Of a stretch of DNA of 64,000 bases, positions 33,778 through 44,165 are shown one piece after another (position 1 is the stretch's first letter; the number at the start of each line of letters is the position of its first letter). Source of the stretch: Mangifera indica (Eukaryota > Streptophyta > Magnoliopsida > Sapindales > Anacardiaceae); the NCBI RefSeq assembly GCF_011075055.1, contig NC_058156.1, forward strand, positions 1,364,001 through 1,428,000, read 5' to 3'. Both the position numbers and the translations under genes were made by a program. The notes below the pieces were generated by a model, which was not told the DNA's origin, did no database searches, and saw only the letters and a program-made list of their open reading frames with translations.

Positions 33778-33995
33778 CTATTTCCCCCCCAAAGTATGCT
33801 ATTATTTTAAAGTTTCTCTCGTTAATTTTGAAAATTTCATTTATCTATACATAAACTGTTAAAATTAACAGAACTCTAATCCCTTAAAATTTTATCTTTT
33901 TACCCTTCTTAACCTCTAAAAACTAACCGTTTTCTCCTATGCTAAATTTTAAAAAATAGTATTCTCTTCCTTAAGGTTTAGTTTTCAATCCCGGA
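33778..33995. repeat. Left-half fragment of a copy-a type MITE
   Basis: It begins GACCAAAGGACTATTTCCCC and follows the first half of the element at 227-846 (shared TAAAGTATGCTATTAT and AACTAACCGTTTTCTCC-type words), then stops without a right arm. It is absent from the left duplicate. Confidence 0.6.
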
Positions 33996-34138
33996 GGTTA
34001 AAGTATAAAAATATGATAAACTGTCAAAGAAATTATTAGAAAGTCATCGAATAGAATAAATAAGGTTTATAAGACAAAAAAATAGAAGAACTTTCGCAAA
34101 AAAAAAAAGTTATAACGATGGATTTCACTGCATTACTA

Positions 34139-34526
34139 ATAAAATGATGTCAACAATCACAGTTTAAGGAACACTTAGACAAGAATTGAGGAAAATTACA
34201 AGAAACATACACAAAGAAGAAGAGAAGAAAGATCAAGATTCATAGGAACATAAAACATGAATTAAACGATATAACTGTTTTCTCGTTCACAAGTATATTG
34301 ATACAATAATAAACGCAGCGTTTTAATATTTCTCAAATGATGCCGTATCGTATACAACCAAATATACATTCTACTTAATCTGAAATGACACATGTACATG
34401 TAACTGATGATGTCATAATGTTTACATATATTGTTGTTCACCCCTGCTTCTTTGAAAAACCTTGGCGCCACTTCTCTACTTCTCTTCTTCTTCGGCTACC
34501 AACAATTCATGTTGCATCATAAAATG
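34139..34526 (-). mobile_element. 372-bp LTR-like insertion with 8-bp direct repeats
   Basis: ATAAAATG is at 34139-34146 and 34519-34526. The left duplicate has one ATAAAATG at about 20560, so 34147-34518 is an insertion. Termini are not clear inverted repeats. On the minus strand the T-rich run, many TTCTTCTTC-type words and an end in GATTGTTGACA resemble a copia LTR, but an 8-bp repeat is not the 5 bp expected of an LTR. Class is uncertain. The minus frame 34262-34471 lies inside. Confidence 0.6.
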
Positions 34527-34674
34527 TCACTAAAAAAATGGATTTTCTGTCAATTCCACGAAATCAAGCTAGGGCTACCAGCTTGATTTTTGGCTCATTT
34601 GAGCCAAGCACGCCACTCGGGTGCAGCCCTACATACAGCTATAAAATGAGACCAAAACTTACCTATATTTGCAA

Positions 34675-35534
34675 GGCCAAATGACTTATTCTTAGGGTGC
34701 GTTTGGTTGAGGGTTTTTAAGATTACTTTGGCAATTTATTTTTTATTCCTTTGTTTGGTTTGTCAGTAATAAAAGATTACAATAATCTTCTATTACCAAT
34801 ACTGACGTGACAGGTAATATAGGTGGTAATCTGATTACCATCTTCATCTTAGGTATTTAAAGATTATTGGGGTAATTTTGAGTTAATTATAGAAAAATTA
34901 TTATTTATTAATTTTTTGAGATAAAAATAAATTTATTTTTAATTAATATGACAAATAATATAAAAAATATTTAAAAATAATTATATTCAAAGACATTTAA
35001 GTAAAATAATTTACTAGTAATCTTTTATTACCTTCAACCAAACACAATAATTATTTATACCTATAAAATTTTATCAAACATAGTAATCATTTATACCTAA
35101 TAATCTTCTAAGTAATCTATCTTCAAGGTAATCTTTCTATTTTAGTAATCAAACATTACCCAAATCAAACGCCTCCTTAAGGTTAAGTGAAAACTTAAAG
35201 TAATCTTTGCTAATTTTTAAAAATTTAACTATCTATTTATTTGATAATTTAAATTATTAAAAATAAAATTATTATTTAAATAAAAAATTATTTCTTTTTA
35301 TCATTTTAGTTTTACATACTAATTATTTTTTAAAATTAAAGTAGTAGAAATAGTTAATTTTTAAAGTAAAAAAGTAAAACATAGATAACATTGTTTTGGT
35401 TTAATTTTAAACGATAACTTTATTTTTGATTATTATAATTAAAATTATCAAATAAATGAATATTTGAATTTTAAAAAGTAAACGGGAGTCATTTAGGTTT
35501 TCACTATTCCCGGGTGGAAATAAGTGCTTTGGCC
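34675..35534. repeat. GGCCAAAAG-family MITE (copy f2), split by a later insertion
   Basis: Left end GGCCAAATGACTTATTC, right end GGGTGGAAATAAGTGCTTTGGCC. It is the duplicate of 20726-21127, interrupted at 34695-35176. Without the insertion it would be close to 375 bp. Confidence 0.75.
34692..35179. mobile_element. PIF/Harbinger (Tourist-like) MITE nested in copy f2
   Basis: TTA target duplications at 34692-34694 and 35177-35179 flank a 482-bp element (34695-35176). Terminal inverted repeats are GGGTGCGTTTGGTTGAGGG and, inverted at the right, GGAGGCGTTTGATTTGGG. Subterminal GATTAC/GTAATC words are abundant in both arms. The left duplicate (about 20740) has the uninterrupted site. A TTA duplication with GGG(T/C)GCGTTTGGTT ends is diagnostic of Tourist-like elements. 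Confidence 0.9.
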
Positions 35535-35539
35535 TATTC

Positions 35540-35651
35540 ACAATGAAGTCCCCGAATTGTTACGCACTCTACAACCCCGTTTATAACTCGTATCAAAGCC
35601 ACTAGTCATCGGAAAACTCTTTCCCTGGACTGTCTCTGAGGCCAATTCGAG
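35540..35651 (+). promoter_or_regulatory. 5' leader exon region of the CHCH gene
   Basis: This block is conserved between duplicates (the copy at 21128-21227) and ends in a good donor, CGAG|GTAATCC, at 35651. An acceptor CTGCAG|GTCTTT at 36760 lies 27 bases before the start codon. I infer a non-coding first exon and an intron from 35652 to 36760. The transcription start is not determined. Confidence 0.55.
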
Positions 35652-36787
35652 GTAATCCTAAATTCAGTCTTTAATTATTTTAGATTTATTAATCAATGAT
35701 TTTCAATACATCTCAAATCTTGAAACAAATTCTGGGTTCTCAAATTATTGTTGAAATATTTAGGGTTATAATCTACCAACATAGAATCTAGTCTGTATTG
35801 AATTTTGATGTTTCGGTGTCATAATTTTTTCATTACAAATTGTTTGCTAAAAACGGAAGCAAATGAAGCTTTCCGATCAGGATCCAGCTTTGATTGATAC
35901 ACCTTTTGAGTTATTTTCTTTGCTAAGTAATATTACCTACTGTTGTTAAGCTACAATTTTGATTTAGACCCTTTTGGATAAGATTATGGTCATATTTACT
36001 ATGATACCCAGAAATGATGCTGGAGCAAGAAGATTAGAATCTCATGATTTTGCAATTACTTAGAACCCTTGAAATGATGCCGGCAAAAGCTTATTAGAAT
36101 TTCAAGATTTGGCTGCTTCTGCTGTTTTAGCATATGAATTCTTATTTCTGTTTTGAAATTATATAGAGCTTTAGGATTGATTTTTTTTTTCTAGGAAATA
36201 TGTATTGTACATGCCATTGAATTTGTGTATCTCTTAGCTTAGTAGTGAAAGTTTTGGTATTTAAATATTTACTATGTTAATATATAATTATATTTTAATT
36301 CAGTGCAACTCTTATTAAGATGAAGTAGCCCTTTCTAACCTCCCATTCCCTATTTTGTGGGGAATGTGGTCACAAAGCCTTGTGCCCTACTTTGTTCTTT
36401 CTCATTTTTAGGCTGCATCCTAATGAGTTCTATGTACATTCCCTCCACTGGGTAGCATGGGATTGTATGAAAGTCTCGCACGGTCTCCCACTTTTTATGA
36501 CTGCCTTTGATCCATATGTATTCGGTGTGTGGTTATAGAGACACCTAAAGTGCTAGGAACAACTATTAACTCAATGCATTTAGATATATGTGATCAGTGA
36601 AGGAAGGTTGCACTGCCTAAAGATGTCAGGCCTTTACTAAGCCCTCCGCTTCTCATAAGTAGACATTAATAAAAATTGCATACAGATTGTTGACATCAAG
36701 AGTTTGAAGAAAAATTGATTGTTTCATTCTTTGTTTAACAACTTACATGGGTACCTGCAGGTCTTTGGCCTAGGGGTTTGATATATA

Positions 36788-37324
36788 ATGGGTGATTTTT
36801 CAATTCATATCAGTGCAAACCTTGTCAATCGACTTGCTGAGGATGGTCAGAAGTTAAAGAAAAAAACAAAGAAAACAAAAACCAAGACATTACAAGAACC
36901 CGAAAAGTCCCAAACTAAGGTAAATCAGAAGCAAACATTGGATGATTCTAAAACACAGCAGGGGATTCTGTCTCCTGGATGGCCACGTCAGCCTCCATTT
37001 TTCATGCCAGTAAACCCATCTACACAGTATGCAGAGCTAGATGCCATTAGATCTGTTCTTCAAGAGAGTGAGAGGGTTTTGGAAAAGTTGCACAAGCAGG
37101 AAGAGAACATGGTGCAGGAAGTAACAGAAAGAGCTAAAAATCTCCATGAAAAGGAATTTAAGCTTCCATACCAGAAGCCTTTGCCCTGCTTGACAGAGAA
37201 AGAGGCTTGTGAGGCCTGTTACAAGGACTTTGCCAAAGATCCCCTTAAATGTAGCCAGGTGCTTAGAACTTATGCAGATTGTTCTCGCAGAGCAAGGCAG
37301 CAAGTGAGTGTTGCAGATAAGTAG
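36788..37324 (+). CDS. Twin-CX9C (CHCH) protein, MIC19-like, 178 aa
   Basis: Probably a mitochondrial intermembrane-space protein folded by the MIA40 disulfide relay. Residues 22-34 are lysine-rich, 80-125 are a charged predicted coiled coil, and the C-terminus carries C134-x9-C144 and C155-x9-C165, a perfect twin CX9C helix pair, plus an extra C141. A Pro-rich linker lies at 61-78. The layout of N-terminal region, coiled coil and C-terminal CHCH resembles MICOS subunit MIC19/CHCHD3; other CHCH families are possible. The start was chosen as the first ATG after the leader acceptor at 36760. The annotated end uses TAG at 37322. A strong donor, CAA|GTGAGT (37304), with an acceptor CTACAG|GTCTGA (37502) would instead end the protein ...RARQQV with a stop at 37506-37508. 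The gene sits between trehalase and SDR and is lost from the left duplicate. Confidence 0.85.
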   Translation: MGDFSIHISANLVNRLAEDGQKLKKKTKKTKTKTLQEPEKSQTKVNQKQTLDDSKTQQGILSPGWPRQPPFFMPVNPSTQYAELDAIRSVLQESERVLEKLHKQEENMVQEVTERAKNLHEKEFKLPYQKPLPCLTEKEACEACYKDFAKDPLKCSQVLRTYADCSRRARQQVSVADK

Positions 37325-37508
37325 ACTTGACAAAGATTTTCAAGTTTATGTGAGCGTAAGCTAATTGTCAGTTTGAGCAATGCTAGGTTTTTTACATGAA
37401 AATAAAACAAACACAAATTCATGGTCACCGTTATTGGTTTGCATGCTATTGGATTGCATGCTTTTTTCCCATGCTTTCATTTTAACTTTTGCTTCTCTAC
37501 AGGTCTGA

Positions 37509-39440
37509 GCTGTTCATGTAAGACATTGTCTTCACCGATCAAACTTTTGAAGTCAGTAATTCATGTTCTCTTTTTTATGCATAACCTGTTTCTTTAAGAT
37601 ATGGTTCCTATCAAATTCAAAATATAAACCCTGTTACTGTCTTGTTAGTTCTAGATCATTTACCATTGGGTTATCTTTCAAGAATTTGTATTACAATATT
37701 CTCTCTATTTTTTCTATCTTGTATCCTATAACTTGTCAAATGCAGAGTATCACTTTGGCCTGGGGGGTGCTTTTTGTGGGTGAATGAATGTTTGTTAATC
37801 ATATTATGTAGAAGTGGATATTGAGATTATTTTTAAGCACAGAAGTCTTAATCTTCAGCTGAAACTCATTACTCATTATGGAAAATGCAGTAGCTTTTTT
37901 GTTCTTGGAAGCAATATCGAATTCAAGTTTTACTGTTTTATGGAGCCTGGCTGAAAAATAAGAGTCCATAGAAGATTCATCCATTTGTTTGTGGTTGTTG
38001 TGCACAAAAATTGTCTCTTAGTTGACTGGTTCAACTTTTTTTCTGCTTCTCTCAAGATGTCAAGGCTTCAACTTTCTGGGGCAAAGCTCAAAATTCTTTC
38101 TTGTTGGCTATAAGCCAGATAATTAGTCCAATTTAATGAAGCCAAATGTTAATTTTTATGGGAATGATTTTTAGCCTATCTAATTTATGTATATTTTCCC
38201 TAGTTATTATAAAAGGGTCACCCCCAAGGAACCACGTAGCTGAGAATCCACGTTATATGTACCCTTAAATCTTTTGCAAGTGCTCCTCTTAATCCAATTA
38301 ATTAAGCTAATTAAGTAGTGAAGAGAATAGGTTTTGGATTATGACCCACCAATCCTGGTTTTGCTTTAGAACCAGTAGTTCTGATTATTGAGAACAGATT
38401 TGCAATATAGCCCAATAATGTTCCAAAGCTGGAGGAATTAGGTTTATTAAAATTATAATCATAATCATTGGAGGATAAATTGGTAAATTAAATGTTATTG
38501 CAGGAAAGTTGCTCAATTAAATTTTACTTTTTATCAGGATATTTTCTTAATTTAGTAAATCTAAAAACATTATTAATTGAAATTTGTATTAAATGGTGAA
38601 TAATTATCGATGTATACTAACAAAAGATTAAAAAGTAATTTACACTTAAATCAAACATAATTTATTAACAAAAGTAAATAATAGGTAAAAAATTAGAATT
38701 TTTCACCAAATTATTAAATGGTGAGAATTTACCATTTCACCGAATCATAGGTGAAAATACCCATCTAAAAGGTTTTGGCCTTATTTAGTGGGCGGTGGCT
38801 GGTCATTTCATAGGATCCCCTTTCTTTTTATTAATCACTAATAGATCCTCTAATCTTACACAGATTTTAATCTAATTAATTCTATTATGATCAATCGACA
38901 TCAACAATATTTCTCTCCCTCCCCTTCTCTATATGTATACAAACAATAAAATAATATACATCTAATTAGTTATTCAGATAATATATGATAATTCAGATGA
39001 TATCATCATTTGGATAATTAATTAAAATAATAATTTAAAATTATAATGATATTTCTCAAAAAACCTATAAACAAAATGTTAAAGGTTATAATATTATATT
39101 AAAATCTGAGGAGGTGGAAGGATGATTAATCTCATCAAACCACAAAGATTAGCTACATTTAAGGAAAAAATAAAAAATAAAACCCTAAATTTAAGGAAAA
39201 GCGATCCTTCAAGATTCGAGGCTCCCACAAAAGAGTGGCAATCATTAATAGGGTACCACCATTCATATGTGCTTATGCTTTTGATATTATATTTTCATTA
39301 CTTAAAAAAATGGGTTCTTTTCACATAATTTCTCCCTTTAACCTAGTTAAGGAAAAGACTGAAGAAAAAAATAGAATACTGGGGAAAGAGAGACAAAGAG
39401 TAGTGGAGCAGAATTGTGAAACTCTAGCAGATAATTTAAA
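37509..39440. other. CHCH downstream region and AT-rich intergenic DNA
   Basis: 37509-38140 is T-rich and probably includes 3' UTR. 38145-39440 is AT-rich with no supported gene. About 38694-38785 has fragments of the GGCCAAAAG MITE family (CACCAAATTATTAAATGGTG and AAGGTTTTGGCC) and 38940-39070 has AT-rich fold-back wording. Short frames at 39122-39450 show no family features. Confidence 0.5.
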
Positions 39441-39442
39441 GA

Positions 39443-40958
39443 GATATTAATTAAAATCGGTAAAAAAATTTTCGCATAAACCTTTTTAGGCAAATGTACA
39501 GCAGTTTCACTTTTATAGGTAAATTTACTTTTAATTTCAAAAATATCATTTCTCAGTGTATTGCGTCACTCCCAACGATTTACGTTACATTTGGTCGCCT
39601 AAAATTTTCTTAATAGATTTGATAATTTTTTATTTGAACTATCACTAATTCACATTCTAAGGATTAAAAACATACTTAAAAATTGATAAATTTTTGTTTA
39701 GATTTCAAATACAGATAGTAACGAAAAAATAACATAGATAAGGAGAATGATAAGTGTTAACTGATCTACATTTATTATCTACGGAGTGAACTTTAGTGGA
39801 TGGGGAAGGGTTTTGATGAATCATTTGGTAAATCCCTTGTTCTGTTTCTGGATGTTGTTGTTCATTGTTAGCTTGTACTTTTTCTATATGTTGTTGTTCA
39901 ATTTGGTTTGCCACCACTTCAAGAAATAAGGAAGACTCTCTTTATGAACTAAATAACTTCATCATCATCTGAATATCATAATCATCTTTTAATAAATATG
40001 ACAAATCACTAAATTCTATTGGATTTGACATATAAATTTTTATCTTAGAAGAACTTTTATCGATACTTAAACGAGAAGATATTATTTCCACAAATCTATC
40101 ATAATGAATTTTTTTACTTATTGAAACTAACGATTGAACTCCACTAATATATTTTAAATTATTATCACATTCTTTGTGCCATTGCCCACCAAATCCAAGC
40201 ATGAATATCATTTCTATTAATTTTTTCAATCAATTGAAGCAACTGAAAATGAAGCAATTCAAAAATTAATTGAAGCAAGTGAAAATGAAGAAAGTGAAAT
40301 ATAGTTTGTTCATGATCAATTAAATAAAGAATGAAAAAGTTAAGCTGTGTTGATGGAGTAAATATATTCACCTGTCTTCAAGCTAACCATCTAGATCATT
40401 AATTACTCAAATCAATTTTTTTTATAAATTATATTTATGCGATTGATAAGTGACAAATGCTTCCATTATAAGAGTTGCATTAATTTTTTAATTTCCCCGG
40501 CAATTAGCTCACCATTTTCCACGACTCGTGCACCCCACGCACCCGCTCACAACTTACTCACCCCTTACTCACTCTACGCACTCTCTATGCACCTTACGCA
40601 TCCTTTACGCACTCTATATGTACTGTTATACAACGTCAATTCGCACTTATCATTCTCTTCATCTATGCTATTTTTTCGTTACTATTTATATTTGAAACCC
40701 TAAACAAAAATTTATCAATTTTCAAATACATTTTTAATCCTTAAAATATGAATTAGTGAGAGTTTGAATAAAAAATTATCAAATCTTGTAAAAAAAAATT
40801 AGGCGGTTGAGCGTGACATAAATCGTTGAAAATGACATAATAAGTCGGGAGAGGGTATTTTTGAAATTAAAATTAAATTTACTTATAATGGTAAAACCGC
40901 TATACGTTTGTTTAAAAAGGTTTAGGCGAAATTTTTTTTATTGATTTTAATTAATATC
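39443..40958. mobile_element. Mutator-like element with about 270-bp terminal inverted repeats
   Basis: 39443-39712 and 40688-40958 are inverted copies over their whole length, about 80% alike by eye. Shared blocks include CCTAAACCTTTTTA, AACGATTTA, TAGATTTGATAATTTTTTATT-type and TAAGGATTAAAAA. The outermost GATATTAATTAAAATC / GATTTTAATTAATATC contains TTAATTAA, which may hide a 9-bp target duplication. The interior has a MuDR N-terminal-like frame on the minus strand and a CTCAC/TACGCA-rich patch (40500-40630). Long similar termini, the total length of 1516 bp and the MuDR-like remnant make it a deleted, non-autonomous MULE. Confidence 0.85.
39942..40229 (-). pseudogene. MuDR transposase N-terminal-like fragment
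   Basis: A 95-residue minus-strand frame: MLGFGGQWHKE near the start, then KYISGVQSLVSISKKIHYDR, then an I-I-S-S-R-L-S-I-D block, then IKIYMSNPIEFSDLSYLLKD followed by D-Y-D-I-Q. The pattern (GG-x-W, Y, then Y-x-x-F/L, L-x-I-D, I-x-I, P-I-E, D-D-x-D) is that of the N-terminal region of plant MuDR-type transposases. The catalytic domain is missing and the frame ends within the element. It is probably not functional. Confidence 0.55.
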
Positions 40959-42863
40959 CCCCTTTTCAACTTCTGTTGTTCTCATACTAGCTATAAACTT
41001 GGGTAAGGTTTCAAACCCTATATATATTATATTGGCCATCCCATTATTAATTTGACCATTCTCATAACCTGTTTTTTGTTTTTTTAATAATGAGGAGCCC
41101 ACTTGAGTTGAACTATTCCTTCAAGATCAAATTAACTACACTGAGCAGATTAAACTCTGGATCTAATGATTAACTCTACAATCACTAAATCAGATAAGTG
41201 AAGAGTTTGATTTTACTATATTGTCATATTTTTTTGTATATAAAGTTTGTTTTCTTATTACTTAAATTACCTTCTAAGAGCGTATTTTTTGTTCTTTTAC
41301 GTACTCTTACCTCAGCACCTTTCTTTTATCTCTTCCTTTTTTTTTTTTTAAATTCTTTTTGGGCTCTTTGAGAATGATCTTTTTCATTTTCCCATGCACC
41401 AAATTCATAGTGATCTCTAACTCCAATCAAAGTTAAAATTTTAACACATTTATTGATAATTTAAATGATAAAAAAAAGATGTTAAATATATAAACATCTG
41501 TTCGAGTCTTATAAGTGATATATAAAAATTAAATTTTTAACTTATTTAAGATAGTGAGGTATGAGATTAATTTCTAGATTCAAAATTTTATTTATTTGAT
41601 GTAGTTGATTCAATCTCTACAAAATAATTTAACTCAAGTGAAATTTCTCTGTCGCCAAAAAAAATTTCAAAGTTCATATTTTAACTCGCAATTGCTTGTG
41701 TTGTCATGCACTAGGATCAATTAATAGTAATATTAAACATTTTAAACGAGGAACATGCAACAACCTTCAAATCGACTAAGTGTTCAGTGGAAAAGGTCAG
41801 GTGAACCTTGCTAAGAAAGCTTGGTGATGATCATACCAAGGCTTGACTATTAAAATAATAAAAAGAAGAAGAAGAAGAAGAAGGAATTTGCTGTCATTTC
41901 TGACCCCCCGCATGGGGCAGGGAGCCTGTTTCGAGTGCTTCACTCGCATGTAAAGCTGAATTTTCGTGCCTTGTTAACCTTTTGGCTCTTCACAACCCTA
42001 CCCAGCTTATCCTTAAAAAATAGCTTAATTATTTATCCTAAGTTCATGTTTATCGTTTTCATTTGATTTCTGACTTATTTTAGGATCGAGAGAGAACAAT
42101 TATATCATGTATTTATGAATATAGTTGGAATTGATTTAGATTCGAAGCCAATATATTTGAATTCAAAATAAGCTTTATTTGAACAAGTTTGTTGCGAATA
42201 TAAGATAAATAAATACGAACATAACTATGAGTTAAAGAGTAACAAGAAAAACAAACCCGAACTTGTACCTAAACAAAGAACTTGCTTGACTCACAAGCCG
42301 AGCACAACTCCTATTATTTAAAAAAATTAAAAGGAATGATATTATTTAGGAGAGTTGAGCCAAATTTCTTATATAAACGCAAATTGCGTTTGATCATTCC
42401 ATATGAACTCTTAAATCTAAAAACGAGTTAAACATGAATTAATGTTTCTTTGTGTTTGACGAGCTCAAGTCGAAAAAGAGTTGAATCCACTTAAAAATGA
42501 GTTAAAAACAAGTTTTATCCTATTTGAGTTTAGTTCGGTTCGATTCAAATCTAACTCTAATTAAAATCAGTATTTTAAAATCTAGATCAAACTATATAAA
42601 TTGATATTGAAAATGAAGAGACTCAATCCTAGTTTCAAAACATATCGTTTAAGCACAAACACTAAAAAATAATTATTATTTAATGATATTATCTAACAAA
42701 TATATTTAAAATTTTAATTATATTATATTAATGTTATAATAAATATTATTGATTTATTCGATTAGTTAGATCGATAAAATCAATTATTCTATTAATCTAC
42801 CTTTTAATTAGATTAAAATTTTAACTGATTTAAAATATTGATTAAAATAATAATATTATTAAT

Positions 42864-42906
<43 letters not shown>

Positions 42907-43383
42907 ATCATATATTTATATAATTTTAAATAAAAATAAAATAATATTTAATATATAATAATTTATTATTATAAATACTAAAATTAATATTTAAGTTATA
43001 TTTATTATAATATTATATGATTAGATGATTAAAAATAAGTTTGTGGGATGGGCGCGAAGGTGAAAATTTACAAATAAATAAATAAATAAATAAAAAGAAT
43101 TATGAAGTATGAGTTTCAGCAAGAATTAATGATTGACCGAGAAAATTTTATATCCCGATGAAATGCCGCATTCGAGGCCGTAGGATTGACCGATCTGCAA
43201 CTATTTGGAACCCTCACGTGCAATTTCCATTGACGATCACGTCGTTTTCACCACTTTCTATATCTAAATACCCATGCCATTGACTGTTAAATTGAATTAA
43301 ACGCCGACTAGGTCTCAACCAACAAAATGGGACACCTGTCAATCACACAATTATATTGGGGAGACATAACACAATTATATAAA
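40959..43383. other. Gene-free DNA with simple repeats and one SINE-like copy
   Basis: No gene was seen. It contains a GAAGAAGAAG tract (about 41864-41882), a T-run (about 41338-41350), a (TA)n tract at 42869-42902, an (AATA)n tract at about 43072-43095, a degenerate CGAGTT-type repeat at 42120-42560, and a G-box CACGTG at 43215-43220 about 950 bp before the SDR start. A SINE-like copy at 41450-41668 is listed separately. Confidence 0.5.
41450..41668 (+). repeat. SINE-like repeat
   Basis: An internal B-box-like GTTCGAGTC lies at 41500-41508, followed by family wording (CTTATTTAAGATAGTGAGGT, CTAGATTCAAAATTTTA) and the conserved tail TTTAACTCAAGTGAAATTTC. The A-box region is weak. Confidence 0.5.
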
Positions 43384-43733
43384 GGCTAAATAACTATATC
43401 CCTCCTAACTTTAATGACATTTTCTTTTTTCATTCGTGAATTGTCCTCAGTCTGATCAAATTGGTCAGGTGGAAATATCAATTGAGAGAAAGAAAGACAG
43501 TGGAAAGGCTGGCTGATGATGAAAACGGTAACCGATCATCTGAGGAGAAAGAAATTATCCCTGAAAAGAGAAATGATAAAAATATTTAAGATTTTAAGGT
43601 TTTATAATAAAAATAATAATTTTATTTTTTATTTTAATAAAAATTAATTTATAGATGAGTATTTAAATTTTTTAATTAATGTCATTATATATTATCATTG
43701 GATTAAAACTTGGGTGGGAAATAGTCATTTGCC
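43384..43733. repeat. GGCCAAAAG-family MITE (copy d), SDR upstream region
   Basis: Left GGCTAAATAACTATATCCCT and right AAACTTGGGTGGGAAATAGTCATTTGCCC are inverted. The end lies about 430 bp before the SDR start codon, so it could form the distal edge of the SDR promoter. Confidence 0.7.
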
Positions 43734-43916
43734 CTTTTCTTTAGAAAATAAAGAGTCCATTAGATCCATGATTAGACCCAATTAGATTAAAAAATAATAA
43801 TAATCCCCCCTCAATCATGAATCTCGCACTTAACTTTAATCTTGATCAATCAATGCCAAATATCTAATCCTGTATCTTTCTCTATTTTTTTGATTAATCT
43901 TGGCCGCTAATAGCCA

Positions 43917-43925
43917 TTATAAAAT
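43917..43925 (+). promoter_or_regulatory. Candidate TATA box of the SDR gene
   Basis: TTATAAAAT lies 240 bases before the start codon, in a less AT-rich stretch with CCAGC and TCTC wording typical of a plant leader. A leader of about 200 bases is plausible. No other TATA-like site lies closer. Confidence 0.4.
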
Positions 43926-44165
43926 CTTATCCCAGCCCTCTATTTTCCCCTAGCTCCAGCTTCAGAATTCCCATATTTCCATGTCTTTCTTTAATGCAAA
44001 GCGGCGTTGGCAGCAAAATCTGACAAACTAACGAACTCTTCTATCGCCTGGTTTCTTAGCTCTCATATGAATCTGCAATAACATGATTGTTTTTTGATTC
44101 CTTTCCTTCAGTAATCAACTTAAGTCAATCTATCAGTAGCAAGAGATCGTCGACTAGAAACATAG

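Noticed and set aside
39122..39450. Two frames of about 70 codons left of the second MULE
   Set aside because: They overlap in different frames, are Lys-rich from AT composition, and match no family.
43215..43220. G-box CACGTG as a functional SDR promoter element
   Set aside because: It is about 950 bp upstream and separated from the gene by a MITE; a single hexamer is weak evidence.
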